A stretch of 64,000 nt of DNA, from positions 248,001-312,000 of the forward strand of contig CAMPDV010000202.1 of the NCBI GenBank assembly GCA_946699065.1, given 5' to 3'. Position numbers and translations under genes: made by a program. This document shows positions 34,379-46,464 of the stretch, one piece after another. Below the pieces are notes generated by a model. That model was not told the origin of the DNA and ran no database searches. It saw only the letters and a list, made by a program, of their open reading frames with translations. Position 1 is the first letter of the stretch. The number at the start of each line of letters is the position of its first letter. The DNA comes from Loxodes magnus (taxonomy: Eukaryota; Ciliophora; Karyorelictea; Loxodida; Loxodidae).

Positions 34379-36902
34379 AGAAGCAAATGAAATTGATATA
34401 ACTCTTTAATTATAAAGTAATTAATGAATTTAATAAATTACATTATACAAGCAGATTATATTCAGCAATACTTTATAAATTGATTTAAAATTAAAAAATT
34501 AAATTAAATTAATTAAAAGCATAGTTAACAAAGTAATTCCTTAAATAATTTAAGTTGCTAATTTTATATTTATTTGTTCTTAAATATAAATTTGCGTTCT
34601 ATAAAATCCCCTTTATAATTTAAATTTTTTAATTTAATTATAAGTGTATATTTTAAAACTGATTAAGTTTATACCATAATTAGGAAAATTAAACTATCGT
34701 TATCCTCTTCATACAAAGTAATATTTAAATTTAATTAATTTCTTAAACCATCTTTATAATTTACAATGCATAGATTAAAGTTAAATTTATCAAGCATATA
34801 TTTAAATAGCTACTATTTATTATAAAAGTAATTAAAATAATTATTTAAGTGCTAAATTAATAATTATATTTAGAAGGAATCATTTTCTATTTATGTTTCA
34901 AATTTTATAAGTTTATATCAATTTATGCTTAATATAGAATTTTCCTTAAAATCATATAATTTAAATTCAAATTTATTATACCTTAAATAAAAGTAAACCA
35001 TTCTATTTTAGAAAATAATAGAGTTAAGCTATAAAAATAGATATTAATCATTCAAAATTTTAAGCACAGATTCTTTAAAGAATCATTTAAGAAAGATAGT
35101 ATTAAGAACAATTAATAAAACCTTTATCTTTATTATTAATTACTTTATAACTATTTAAAAACATTAAGATATCTAAATTTCAATTAAACTTCTTAATCTC
35201 ATCAAATTAAACTAAGTTTTAATAAAATAAATCTATATATCATTTATAAAAAAAGCTGAAGAAAATATTCAAAGAGAAATTAAATAAACAAAATTAACTT
35301 TAATTTATTTATTTAGTTATATTAACTATTATCAAAATCAAATTTTCTTAAATCAGTATTTCATTCTCTTTCCAATAACTTTATCTAAATAACTCTCCAT
35401 AGTTACATTCTTTTAATAATTATATAATTTTTCTTTAATTAAGTTTTAAATTTAATAATTGGATTAAGTCTAAAATTCTTAGCTTGATAAATGTATAAAA
35501 TGCTTTAACTAATATTTTATAAGACACTTAAGAATTTTAAATTACCTATTCAAAATATAGCATATGTCTGCTTAATTTTTCTTTAAACTTTTATTTAAAT
35601 TTTGAAACAAACCATATTAAATAAGAGATGAATATTTTCTCTCTCCATATATATTAAAAACTAAAACTATATGAGAAATAAAAAATAAAAAGATTAACAG
35701 ATAAACAGTTAAGAAAATCATGATTAAAAGTCATGCTTTTTTTGTTTATTTTATCAAAAAATTATAAAATTTCTTTGCTAATTATTTAAAATTATATCTA
35801 CATTTATAATATTTCACTATATTATAAATAAATTAGTATAAATCTTATTATAAGTTATTCTTCTTTTATTAGCTTACTTTTTATGAGTTAGCCTTAATTA
35901 AAAATTATAATATTAAAAATAAAAGAAATATTAAAGTTTTTCAACTTTTATTAAGTAGAATCCTATAAAATTATGCCCTTTTATCTTTTTTAAAATGTTT
36001 TTAATATTATTTTAGAACTTTTTAATTAAGTTAAAGATAGAGTTATAAGAAAATGCTTATATTTTTAATCTTTCAGGTTTATAATATTTTTTATTCTTTA
36101 AGTTAGTTTAAACTTCATGAATTTTGCATTCTATTGGCTTTTTAAATATTCTAATCTTTTAATATTTTTATTAATTATGATTTATTCACAAAAAATATAA
36201 TATTAAAGAAGTGCTGCTAAACTAGTTGGTGAAAGTTGTACTCCTTAGCTTTGTAAATATATTTTCACAATTAAAGTTTTAATTAATTTATTTGAATATT
36301 TAGGTTTAATATACTCTTAATTTATTGATATAATTCATACTAAATCAGCTGACTACGTATTTTATAGAAACTAAAAGAATCATCTTTTTTAGATGATAGA
36401 AAAATAAGATGGAATCAAAGATTTTTAGATGCATCTAATTATTATTAAATGAAAATCATAGTAATCAGACTAAAATTGCGAACTAGTTAATAATTATGAA
36501 GTTGTGAACGCAAATGGAATCTAAAAGAATTAATTAATTTAATAAGCAAAGAAAATATTTTTATCATGTATTATATAGAGCAAAATGATTGAAAAATGTT
36601 TATGTTTTAAATTCAAATCTATTAATTAAATCTAACTAAGTATAGAATATCTTATAAAATAAATAGGGAAATAAGGAATTAAGGAAAATGAAATAGTTAA
36701 CATCTTAATATAATTGAGCATATACTAATAATTATTTTTAAGTCTAAATCATTATTGCATAATCACTTAGTAAAGAAATGCAATACTTTCAATTAATATA
36801 CTTAAATATAATATAGTCACTTAAAGACTTTAAAATAGAGAATAAAGTAAAAAAGCTATAAATAAAGAGCTTTTCTTAAACTCTTATGCTAAAAATTTAA
36901 AG
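34379..36902. other. Gene-poor AT-rich region
   Basis: About 2.5 kb of A/T-rich DNA. The only hint of coding is a plus-strand frame from ATG 36393 (MIEKQDGIKDFQMHLIII, later SKMIEKCLCFKFKSINQIQL) that stays open until the tRNA. It has no TGA stop and I do not call it a gene. Nothing else supported. Confidence 0.4.
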
Positions 36903-36974
36903 TGGTCTTACCGAGAATCGAACTCGGATCGTTGGATTCAAAGTCCAACGTGCTAACCATTACACCATAAGACC
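36903..36974 (-). tRNA. tRNA-Gln (anticodon UUG)
   Basis: 72-nt cloverleaf on the minus strand. The 7-bp acceptor GGTCTTA/TAAGACC pairs perfectly, and the discriminator is A. D, anticodon and T stems are intact, with the T arm carrying TTCGAAT. The anticodon loop CTTTGAA reads 5'-UUG-3' and decodes CAA. It is an ordinary Gln tRNA. Reading UAA/UAG as Gln needs additional tRNA-Gln with UUA/CUA anticodons, which I did not find in this window. No intron seen. Confidence 0.93.
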
Positions 36975-36999
36975 TTATATTTTTACTTACCTAATTTCT

Positions 37000-37491
37000 C
37001 TTAAAAATTTGCAAATTGTATGTAAAGTTAAACAAATTTTAAATGTTAGAATCACTAGCGAAGAATGAATTTTTCTAAGAGTTAATCTTAATTATAAGAA
37101 ATCTAAAATAATAAAAGTAAACATTAAAATAGATAAATAATCTATTTAAATTAAAATAAATTCTCTTAATAACCATCATCTTTCTACTCTTCATGTAATA
37201 ATAAAATTTAACTAAAATTATTTCTTCTTTCACTTCGTGAATTTCTAAATATTCCAATAATTCTAAGAATTTATATTAAATAACTAACTCAGTCTTCCTT
37301 GTTGAAATCCAAAATACGTCTCTGCTAACTTAAATTTCTTAATCTATTTCTTTAATAATAATTTTACTCAACTTATGTTTAAAGAGTATTTACTAATGTT
37401 TTGAAATAAAAAAGAAACTTGCTTATAATTACTAATTTCTCTATAAATTCTCAAATCATAATGGATTTATTTTTAATATTGCTTTATCCAT
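37000..37491 (-). CDS. Possible unrecognised protein next to tRNA-Gln
   Basis: Minus-strand frame from ATG 37491 (MDKAILKINPLWFENLQRNQ) with protein-like stretches (SKIIIKEIDQEIQVSRDVFW, LLEYLEIHEVKEEIILVKFY). It has no TGA before it runs into the tRNA gene, so the end is approximate and the model may be incomplete. The C-terminal part becomes Phe/Tyr/Asn-rich and unconvincing. Confidence 0.3.
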
Positions 37492-38610
37492 AGAAATCCA
37501 TATGTTTTTCTCTACTCATATTTAAGACTAAATTTCATATTAGTTGATTTTCTTTTAATTAATGTTTTTCCTTACTTATTCTTAATTTATTTCATTTTTT
37601 ATCTAGAATTTAAATCATATAGCAAGATCTCTTAATTAAATTTTTCATAAGGAATTAATTGTGAATCTAAACTTATATTTATTGCTTTATTTTTAATTAC
37701 TCTTTACAATTTAACTTATCTTGCCTTTTTATTTTTATTAGAGTTAAAGCTTAAAGGTTGAAAAATCTATTTTTTTATTTTTAATATAAAAGACATTTCG
37801 AAAGCTTTTTCTATTTTCAAAAGCAAATTAGTTTTATTGTTTGCTTATTTTAAAAGTGTTAATCTATTTGCAAAGTGAATACTTTTTAAGTATTTTAATA
37901 AAATTAGATCTATTTAAATCTATTTCACTTCTAAGTAAAGACATAAGAACTATTTTTAGATATAACTTATTTTAGGTAAATTATCAGCAGGTAATTATAT
38001 CCTCTCATTCAAGAGATTCTGATATTTTGAGATTGTATACGATTCTTGGCAAGTCTATATTTTCTTCTTCTATAGCCTAATAGATAATAATTTTAAATTA
38101 GCATTAAAGCTGTAATTTGAAGTTTATTAGTAAATTTGAATATACCCATATTATAGCTTGCTATAGAATATATAGTTAAAAGCCTATTAAATAGTATATT
38201 AAGACTCTAGCTATAATTAATATTAAAGCATCTAGCTATTCAATCAAATATTAAATATTTAAAAGAAAGTTTAATAATTCAATAATAGATAGAGAAGCTT
38301 GCTAGAACTATTATAAGACCTGACTGATAAATTATAATAATGATTTGCTAGTTTATCTTTAATCTGAAAATTACTATTTTATTATTTTACAATCAAAGCA
38401 AAATAAACCATTATTATACCTACTTTTAGGGGTTTCCATCTATTATTTATCAACTTTTCCTTTTTATTCTACAAAACTTCCTTCATTTTTATCCTTTAAT
38501 GCTTATGTTTTTCTCCTTAAAGACAATTCAAAGCTTTCGTCTTTAATATGAAGAATTATCTTTAATTTTTCTTTTAGTAAAGTGTATAAAAGAGAAGGGA
38601 TTAAATAGAT
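37492..38610. other. Gene-free AT-rich spacer
   Basis: About 1.1 kb of low-complexity DNA between the possible gene ending upstream of the tRNA and the ORF at 38611. No supported gene or repeat seen. Confidence 0.4.
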
Positions 38611-39474
38611 ATGTATTAACTAAAGAAACAAAAAATAATGAAAGAAAACATCCACAAAGACAGCTTCAATAAAAAGGAGCTAAAAGCATCATAGGGGATC
38701 TAAAACTATGAAAAGGACATTAGAAAGATTGCACACAAATAAAGATCCTATCTCTATAAGTGAATTATGTTGATAAAATAAATTAACTAGCATAATTTCT
38801 TAATTTATATGAACTATAAATTTTAATATTTTCACTTCATTGCTGATAACTTAATTTCCTTCTAAATTATAAAGTCTGATAAATAACAAAATGAATTTAA
38901 TAAATAAATTAAGACAATTATTTAAAATTTAAAGTTCAGGTTTGTAGAAGCAATTAAAAAAGCAGACATAATTTAATAGGAAAATAAGATAAATATATTC
39001 AAATAATTTTATAATTGTCTATCAATCTTCTTTTTCCATTATATCTAATTTATTCAGCTATAAAAGTAGTTTTAACATAATTATTAAATATTTTAATTTT
39101 ATTTTAGTTAAACTAAAAGTTATAGAGTATAAAGTAATCTATTATAAATTAGGGATATAGATGCTCATTTAAGTTAAAATGCATTTAGATGATATGATTT
39201 ACTCTCTTAATATACTTAAATTATAAATTAGATTTTGCTATATTTAATATAAGTATCTTTCCTCTTTATTTATCATATACTGAAATATAAGCTCTTTTTG
39301 GTAAGTAGTTTTTAATTTGGAAGAAAGTATAAGAATGTATTTAATAAATTGGAAGATAAATTTTAGAAATAATCTTATTAGTTAGCATTTTATTTTGCTA
39401 ATATGAAAATAATATCTCAATGCAATGATACAATTTTATTGTATATTAAGCTTATAAATTTTAAATTTAATTGA
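38611..39474 (+). CDS. Unrecognised Lys/Gln-rich protein
   Basis: 288 codons, ATG 38611 (MYQLKKQKIMKENIHKDSFN) to TGA 39472-39474. Good coding character in KELKASQGIQNYEKDIRKIA, KSDKQQNEFNKQIKTIIQNL and FRFVEAIKKADIIQQENK. The second half is Leu/Phe-rich with possible membrane segments (QVSFLFIYHILKYKLFLV) and ends ANMKIISQCNDTILLYIKLI. A short intron in the AT-rich middle is possible. It is convergent with the RING/zinc-finger gene, 39 bp between stops. No family recognised. Confidence 0.45.
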
Positions 39475-39513
39475 TTTAGTTAAATTAAACATTGTTAATT
39501 TTATCTAAGTAGT

Positions 39514-40158
39514 TCATTTATATGGATCCTAATAATCCCATCCTATATTCTGATTAAGTTTCTTTCCCTCTAAACACTAAGTCAGATCATAAATAAAATC
39601 TCCTTACTCTCCTCCAATAAAAAATCCTAGATTACCTCTCCACAAATTTCTACATCCTTCGTTTTCACAGGTATCAACGTGAATTCTCATTTACTTTAAT
39701 TTTTCTTAAGATGCAACTTTAACTGTTCCAGATAAAGCTTTCCTTTTTAATTGCTCTTAAAATTGCTCTTCAAGTTTCTATTTTTCTTAATTTTGAGAAT
39801 CTTCAAAATCAACTAATCTCTTAATGCATGAATCATCTAAAAGTTAATTATGCTCATCCTTCATATGATTTACTAAATTTTCTCAGTTACTTTCAAAATC
39901 GCAGTTTTCAAATCTACATTAGAAAGAAAAATTTTTTTTGAATACTTTTATCTTCATTTTCTTTAGCTTTTCTTAAATATTTTCAGAGTATTCAGACATA
40001 AAAGGACTTTACCTACAATGAGGACATCTGTTTTCTAAAACTTCTCTATGCTTAGCACAGAAAGCCTTCTTGCAACAACTTGTTTATACTATTTAACCTT
40101 AAAGCTACTACAAGCAAATAAAGCACTCAAGATCATATTCTTCGTTTTCACTTTCCAT
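39514..40158 (-). CDS. RING plus C2H2-like zinc-finger protein
   Basis: 214 residues, ATG 40158 to TGA 39516-39514, no intron. The N-terminus holds a RING-type finger: C-F-I-C, C-C-K-K-A-F-C-A-K-H and C-P-H-C-R (residues about 12-51). A second zinc site at about residues 83-106 is C2H2-like: CRFENCDFESNWENLVNHMK with a following H, reminiscent of TRAF/SIAH-type fingers. The C-terminus has a charged coiled coil, then RIHVDTCENEGCRNLWRGNL and a Gly-rich end. The layout suggests an E3 ligase, with the second finger as a substrate or scaffold module. Trp in FESNW is TGA. Confidence 0.8.
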
Positions 40159-40704
40159 TGTTTAATAGTTTATATTTATTGTCTTGCAGATAGATTTAAT
40201 TAAAATAAATGAAATTTCATTATAAACCTTAATAATAAAAAACTTATTTAGAAAATATTTCAATCAGTGACGTAAATAAAATGATTTAAACTAATAATTC
40301 TTGTAAATTATCGCTTATATAATCTTTATTTATGCTACTAAAATTTAATTTCTACTTTCTTATAAATTTTTTCTTTTATTTTCAAATTTGAAGTTTTTCT
40401 CTCACGTTTAGTTCTTTACTTTAAATGCAGGTCTTCTAGTACTTATCCAGAATAATGTATATGACTAGAATAAAGTTTATTAGATAAATATATTTTCTAT
40501 AATCTCACTTCAAATAAATATTAACTTAATCTTTTACCTTAATCTAAAATAAAGTTGACTTCTAGATAATATTTATTTAATAATGAAGTTATTTTATTCA
40601 CCCAATACTCTCTTAAAGTATTTCGTATTTAAGTAGTTTTAAATTTTAATTAATTAACATAACGATAAATTAGAAAAAGAATGTAGAAAGTTTTATTAAA
40701 ACTA
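40159..40704. other. Gene-free AT-rich spacer
   Basis: About 550 bp between the RING/zinc-finger gene start and the GPCR stop. I see no coding frame or structured element. Confidence 0.5.
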
Positions 40705-41721
40705 TCAATCTGTACTATTGAAAAGAGATGTCCTTTGTGAACTCAGAGTCATTCTATTTAGAGAACTATCTATGATATTTTCAATCTGCTCATCTCTTTC
40801 ATTATCTCTCAGCAGCTTAAGTTTTATTTTCGCAAAGATGTTTTCATGACATCCATACATTATAGTGTTAAGTAGACCTTAAATAGCCGCTATACTTAAA
40901 GCAATTCCTGAAATAGATTAAGGAATATTGGTTCCAATTTCAATAAATCTAACAATACAAATAGGCATTCATGTCATTATCAAAATTAAAGGATATCTTA
41001 GAAGGTATTTTATTTTACTCCTTATTTACGCTTGTTTTCGCTCATCTAAATCTATTATTTCAGGATCATCTTATAAATTATGCATTTTAAGCATGCATTT
41101 CCTATAGAAATAAGCCATGAGAATTACAAGAATTATAAAGGGACCATAAAAAACATATAAACGAATAAGCCCTTGATAAACTCTGTCTTTTTTAGTTTGT
41201 ATTCAACATCATCCATCATCAGTAAGTCCGTAATAATCTGAAAATAATGGGAATGTAGAAGGATATAAAGGGACTCCATAAGCAAATGCTCAAAAAAGCC
41301 ATTTAACTTTCTATAAATTTCTAGCTCTTTAGATAGAAATGCAAGAGTGTTAATCAGCACACACTTTTAGATAAAGTCTATAGCAAATGTTGAAAGATCA
41401 ACAAATAGAGCTTAATGAAAAATACGAAATGAATAAACCTTAAATTGTGCAAACAAAAGTTTCACTAATTAGCATTTAAAAGAATATTCCTAAGGAAAAC
41501 ATACAGTCACAGATTTGAAGATTAACTAAAAAAGAGTTTTAAAAATTCCTTAGTTCTTTGATTCATAGACACGTGAAAATCATAAATAGGGAAGAAAAAA
41601 GTGAAGCACCAGAAGTAATTTCTAGAACTATCTTATTAAATGAATCAAGATAATCTTCTTCTTACTAGTTTTCATTTTCATATCGACTTTCCTTGTTCTT
41701 AAAAACAAAAATGAAGTTCAT
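40705..41721 (-). CDS. Seven-transmembrane receptor of the cAMP-receptor-like (class E/cAR-like) GPCR family
   Basis: 338 residues, no intron, ATG 41721 to TGA 40707-40705. Seven hydrophobic spans can be counted, from SGASLFSSLFMIFTCLW (TM1) and FLVNLQICDCMFSLGIFFQM (TM2) to ISGIALSIAAIQGLLNTIMY (TM7). The TM4-5 loop carries D-D-G-W-C-W-I, the paired Cys/Trp motif typical of cAR-like receptors (W = TGA). TM7 ends Y-G-C-H-E-N-I, and the C-terminal tail is Ser/Thr-containing with an acidic-basic linker, suitable for phosphorylation. TM5 is followed by a charged third loop. It should sense an extracellular ligand; in Dictyostelium relatives this is cAMP, here unknown. Confidence 0.85.
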
Positions 41722-42214
41722 TTTATAAAAATTTAGAGAAGAAGAGGTTTGATTTTTAATTATTTACGATATTAAATACAATAAATTTAAATTTAATTTT
41801 GTACTTATAATCTAATTTAATTTATTTATATCTTTGAAATTCCTAAGGAGTTTTCTTTATAATTTAAATTAAAAAAATTGCTAAAATTTATTTTTAATTT
41901 AATTTGCTACTATTAAAGGAGAGTTTTCTAATTAAAAATCTAAGTAAAAAAGAAAATAAATATAATTAGATAATAATAATTCCCTACAAATTTTATCTGA
42001 AATTTGTGTTTAATGAAATAAATAATTATTAACATGTAACTTTTATTGCAGTTATATAGTAAGTTAATGAAATAAACTCATACTTCTGTAAACTTTTTTG
42101 TCATGCTAAAATAAGATAAAATCAAGTCTTAAAAAGCACAATGATTAAATATAATGGCTAGGCTTAATATATAATTATTAATTTTTATATTAAATTAATA
42201 ATTAATAAGATTAG
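41722..42214. other. Gene-free AT-rich spacer
   Basis: About 490 bp of AT-rich sequence between the GPCR start and the left end of the TIR element. Nothing recognisable. Confidence 0.5.
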
Positions 42215-42738
42215 AAAGCGCATACCACCTCAAAGGCGCGCAGCTCTTTAATAAAGATTTTTAAAATCAAACATTTTTTTCTGGGGTCTTCCACATTGCT
42301 AGCATCATTTGCAAGTTTCTTCTTTTATAGGACATTATCCGAATGATTCCTAAGAGACCTTATTATCTGGCATCTTTCATGAATAACGTTACTTGATGTC
42401 TCTTTAGTCTTTGTCTTCTCTTGGCTCCTACCAAGGTTCTTGTTCGGTTCTTCGCCCATAGATATTTCCTGGAGCCAGATCTTAAGTTAATGTCAGTTGG
42501 AGGATTGCACCTTCCTATTTATTTTTATATATAATATATATGTATTAAGAAATCATAAAAACATTAATATATTGAATGATTATTAATCAGTATTGAACAT
42601 TTTTATCAGTACTGAATAATTATACCAGTATTGAACATTTTTATCAGTATCTGATAATTTTATCAGTAACAAACATTCTTGTCAGTATGAAACATTTTTT
42701 TTAAAGAGCTGCGCACCAACGAGAGTGCTACGCGCTCT
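42215..42738. mobile_element. Short non-autonomous TIR element (MITE-like), about 524 bp
   Basis: The ends are imperfect inverted repeats of about 36 bp: left 42215-42250 and right 42702-42738. They match best in GCGCAGCTCTTTA (inner side) and AGCGC (outer side). The interior is richer in G/C than the flanks (42280-42520). It encodes no convincing protein. A six-unit array with 19-bp period lies next to the right end. The right terminus and about 20 bp outside it recur in inverted orientation at 59940-59993, so this is a repeated mobile unit. A transposase would have to be supplied elsewhere. Exact boundaries and target duplication are uncertain. Confidence 0.7.
42588..42688. repeat. Six iterons with exact 19-bp spacing
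   Basis: The core CAGTA occurs at 42588, 42607, 42626, 42645, 42664 and 42683, every 19 bp exactly, mostly preceded by AT/TAT and followed by TGA or similar. Placement just inside one inverted terminal repeat fits subterminal transposase-binding sites. Confidence 0.75.
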
Positions 42739-43614
42739 ATAATCAAATTTATTTATTAACATTTTATTTATATAAAAGTGTAACTATTTCTCATTTGTTA
42801 AATATCTATAATTGAGGTATTCTACTATATTAAGCTTTTTATTTAACTTTTACTATCTTTTAATGATTTTCTATCTTCCTTCTTATATATTTTTAAATAT
42901 TTAAATAAAATAATTTAAATTAAAAGAATAAATAATAAACATAATAAATTTAAGCTAATTATAAAAGTAAATTATAGATTATATTTATTTTTAAACTTAA
43001 TACTAGAGATTCTAAGATAAGCAAAGAATTAAACATATAAAATATTTTATTTAATATTTATAAAATATTAACTTTATCATTTTTTTAATTTTCTATATTT
43101 AAAACTTTATTTAAACTTAAATTATTAAGAGTTTATTTTTATTTTTTGTATAAGCTTTATTATATTTTTTATTCTTTGTTAACTTCTAAATTAATATTTA
43201 ATATGTTTGTATAATGTTTTAATGTGATTTTATATAAAATTATCTTTAATTTTATATCAATTTAAAATTATATGATAAGAGAGGATCTTCCAACTCTACT
43301 TCTAGTCAAATAAAAAATTAAATAGTTAATAAATTAATTTTTCAGAATAAGGTGATATTTATCAAATTTATTGCATATACATTTTTCTATCTACCTAAAA
43401 TTTTTTAATGTTCTCGATTATTAAAATTTTTTTTAATACTGTAAGAACTAATTTTTCTGAGTATTTCTATTAATAAGTTATAATTATTTATAGCTTTTAT
43501 ATATTAATCATTTTTAGCATTTTTACCTTTAGAGATGTTTATTTTAAAGTATAATTTTAATTCTATAATTTTATTTAAAGTTCTATACTTATTTTTAATT
43601 ACGTAATAAATTAA
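42739..43614. other. Gene-free AT-rich spacer
   Basis: About 875 bp of strongly A/T-rich DNA between the TIR element and the GC-richer island at 43.6 kb. No feature supported. Confidence 0.5.
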
Positions 43615-43900
43615 TATGCCACTTAATTGGAATGATGCAAAGTGACAAACTGCAAGTTATTATTTTGCCTGATTAACCTCTTCGAAATATTTCGCGAATA
43701 ACGTAGCTGTTTAATTATTCGAGAAGATGAGACTTCGATAAAGACTATTTAAGTCTGGGTTTCGCAATTTCTGCATTGGATTGCAGAGCCGATGAATTTG
43801 GTATAGATTAGAAGGAAAAGATAAATCCTGAAACATAACTTTCTGTGAAGACTATGGATTGTACTTAATGACTTCTAGTAGCAAACTAGATTTGGAATTA
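43615..43900. ncRNA. Candidate structured RNA gene (island in AT-rich DNA)
   Basis: About 280 bp with clearly higher G/C than 800 bp on either side and no coding frame I would trust. Complementary segments are visible: CGAATAA (43695-43701) with TTATTCG (43715-43721), enclosed by CTTC/GAAG (43680-43683, 43723-43726), and a hairpin CTGCA/TGCAG (43771-43775, 43782-43786). In AT-rich genomes such islands are often stable RNAs. I could not match it to tRNA, 5S, U1-U6, SRP or telomerase signatures. Strand is undetermined. Confidence 0.4.
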
Positions 43901-44991
43901 GTTTAGTACTAAATAATTGATTAATAATTGAGTTATGTTGATTGTCTTAAAAGGAGATATAATGAAATATGATATAATGAATAAATGGTGAAATTAAATA
44001 TCTAAGATTTATTCTAAAATATAAATAATTATAAATAAATGAAATTTCTATTATAAGTATTATAAATATTTAAAGGCCAACTACTTAAAATTAGTTTCTT
44101 TTTATACATTTAACTAAGTTATTTTCTAAAGTTAATTATATATTGAAGCTAATTAGAAAATTTAACTATTATTTAAGTAATAAATCTTTAAACTCTAGAA
44201 CTTTCTACTCTAATATTTAAATAACTTTAATTTATATTATAACTATAAATAATGAAGTACTATACTTTTAAGTTTCATTAATCTTTTACAATAAAAAATA
44301 AAAGATTAGGTATTTAAAAGATAATATAAGGTTTTTAAATTTAAGTTATATTAATACATATATCTAAAATATGATATATAATTAAATATAATTATTAGCT
44401 AATAACACTGTTTTTAAATAAAATATATAAGATTTATACTTAAAATTAGATAATTATTTATAAGTATATTATTATTTAAAATTATTTTTATTTATTAAAA
44501 TTATATCTGCTTAAAATAAGTAAATAAAGTACTTTAAATCTTATACTTATTTTACTTTAAATTAATATAAGTTAATTAAATTATTACTCTATATTCAAGA
44601 TTTAGTTTATAATCTTATAAACTATTATATCAAGAAATAAATTAAAATCAAACTTTAAAATGTTCATTAAATCTTTATAATTTTAATTATAATATAACTT
44701 AATCAAATCAAACTATCAAATACTATTAAATATAAGATAAATTGTTAAATATATCTCAGATATTTCATATTGCTTAAAACTAATATTATATCAAAATTGT
44801 TATATTAACAAATAAATATTAGATACCAAAACAAATATTTCATATTTCAATATTTCTACACTATATCATCATTCTTATACAAACTAATTCTTAATTACTT
44901 AAATCACTTTAAAAAAATTCATCTTTTATCAAAGAAAATTATTATCAACCATTTTTAATTTTACTCTTTAAAAAATTAATTAAAAACTGTT
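43901..44991. other. Gene-free AT-rich spacer
   Basis: About 1.1 kb of nearly pure A/T sequence between the RNA-like island and the stop of the WD-motif gene. No supported feature. Confidence 0.5.
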
Positions 44992-46464
44992 TCATAATTC
45001 TTCATCTTCTGTTAGTTCGTCATCACTATCAATATATGGATTGTAAAGAATCATATCTTCCTGTGACATTCAATATACAATATTATAAGATAATGTCTAA
45101 ACTCTTCCTTATAGCTTATTAAATTCAATCTTTATTTTGTTTAAGCTTTCTATTAATTTCTTCATAAATCTTTCATTTATTGCCAGAATCATGTTTTCAT
45201 TCATTTATACACTTTCATTCGTCTACACTTACATTTCTTTCGGTATTACTCCACCTTCTACTATATTTACTACATTTTCTATTACACCTTTATAAAAATT
45301 CTGATTTTATTAAGATAAATATTTCAGTTATCTAATATTTTGAAACTTAACATCTTCTTCATCATCCTATACGAAAGCTATTTTATATTCACTCTTTATT
45401 ACTTTTATTATTTATATTAAATCTTTATCCTACATCAACTTCCAAACTTCATCCTTATTTTCCACTTTCTTAATAATACTTTTTGCTTCTTTCTATTATA
45501 AACTCATAATGTTATCTATTATTTCTCCTAATTTACTTTTGTATTTCTTAGACTGTTTCATGAGATATTTGAAAGCATCATTTACTTCGAATAGTTTGAA
45601 ATTTATATAAGAAGGATTATTTGCTAAATCTTACACAAACATATTGAAGTTATAAGTTCATCCTCCTTCACTGCTTATTTCTTAGAAAACTTGTCACTTT
45701 TTAAAGTCTTCTTTACTTAGTAACTATTTCACCATCATTGCATAGATTGATAAACTTCCTTAGTAGTTTTTCTCGAAATCACTTCAACCTATTTTTTTTA
45801 ACAAAATGTAATATACACAAATTTCAAAAGTATTCATCTGGAATTCATTACATATCTACTCTAAATAGAAGAACAACCTTTTCTTTTCTATCTTATTATA
45901 ATCAGAAGCTATTCCCTTCAGTAATCTTTTATGTGTTTACTTGTAAATAATCCTTTTATAATAGTTTAAGTCTTTATATTATTGTTCTAAGATACTATTA
46001 ATAAGTTATTTCTTTTCCTGTATAGTAAGATTGATCTTTTACTACACTTAGACTTATTATAATTTCTCATCTTGATTTGCTAATAAGGTTCTTTTACTAA
46101 GAGCCATTTCCAAAGTCTTTCCGATATTATTTAGTTGAAGACTTTTCTTAGCAAAGCTTTAGATAATTTATGAGATAAGTATTCTAAGTTAAGAAATTTA
46201 AGTTTTCTGAATGATTTCTTCTAAATACTTGTCATATTTCCAAACTGATATTATCTTATCATTAGTGGCAGTACATAATATTTCTTACTCTCTATTCTTT
46301 ACTTTTTTTATGTGATTTACATATTCCTACATATCGCTAAACTTGATCACTTTAATGAATGTTTGATGAGAAGTATAGCAAATGAAGCATTGATTACTTG
46401 TCTTTGACTGAAGGAGACTTTCTACCTTAAAGTAAGTGAATATAGGTTGTATGTGTTAATCCAT
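44992..46464 (-). CDS. WD-motif / coiled-coil protein, acidic C-terminus
   Basis: 490 residues, ATG 46464 (MDQHIQPIFTYFKVESLL) to TGA 44994-44992, single exon. An early Cys-rich stretch (SNQCFICYTSHQTF) is followed by one recognisable WD-type blade end, ILCTATNDKIISVWKYDKYL. The remaining ~380 residues are mainly helical and charged (TLEMALSKRTLLANQDEKLQ, KQSKKYKSKLGEIIDNIMSL, EAKSIIKKVENKDEVWKLMQ). The tail is acidic: YNPYIDSDDELTEDEEL. Several Trp are TGA. It might be a scaffold with a degenerate propeller or B-box-like start. I cannot assign a family. Confidence 0.7.

Noticed and set aside
42280-42520. Possible U3/SRP-like RNA inside the first TIR element
   Set aside because: Some loose motif resemblance only; no closing helix, and the position between inverted repeats favours element cargo.
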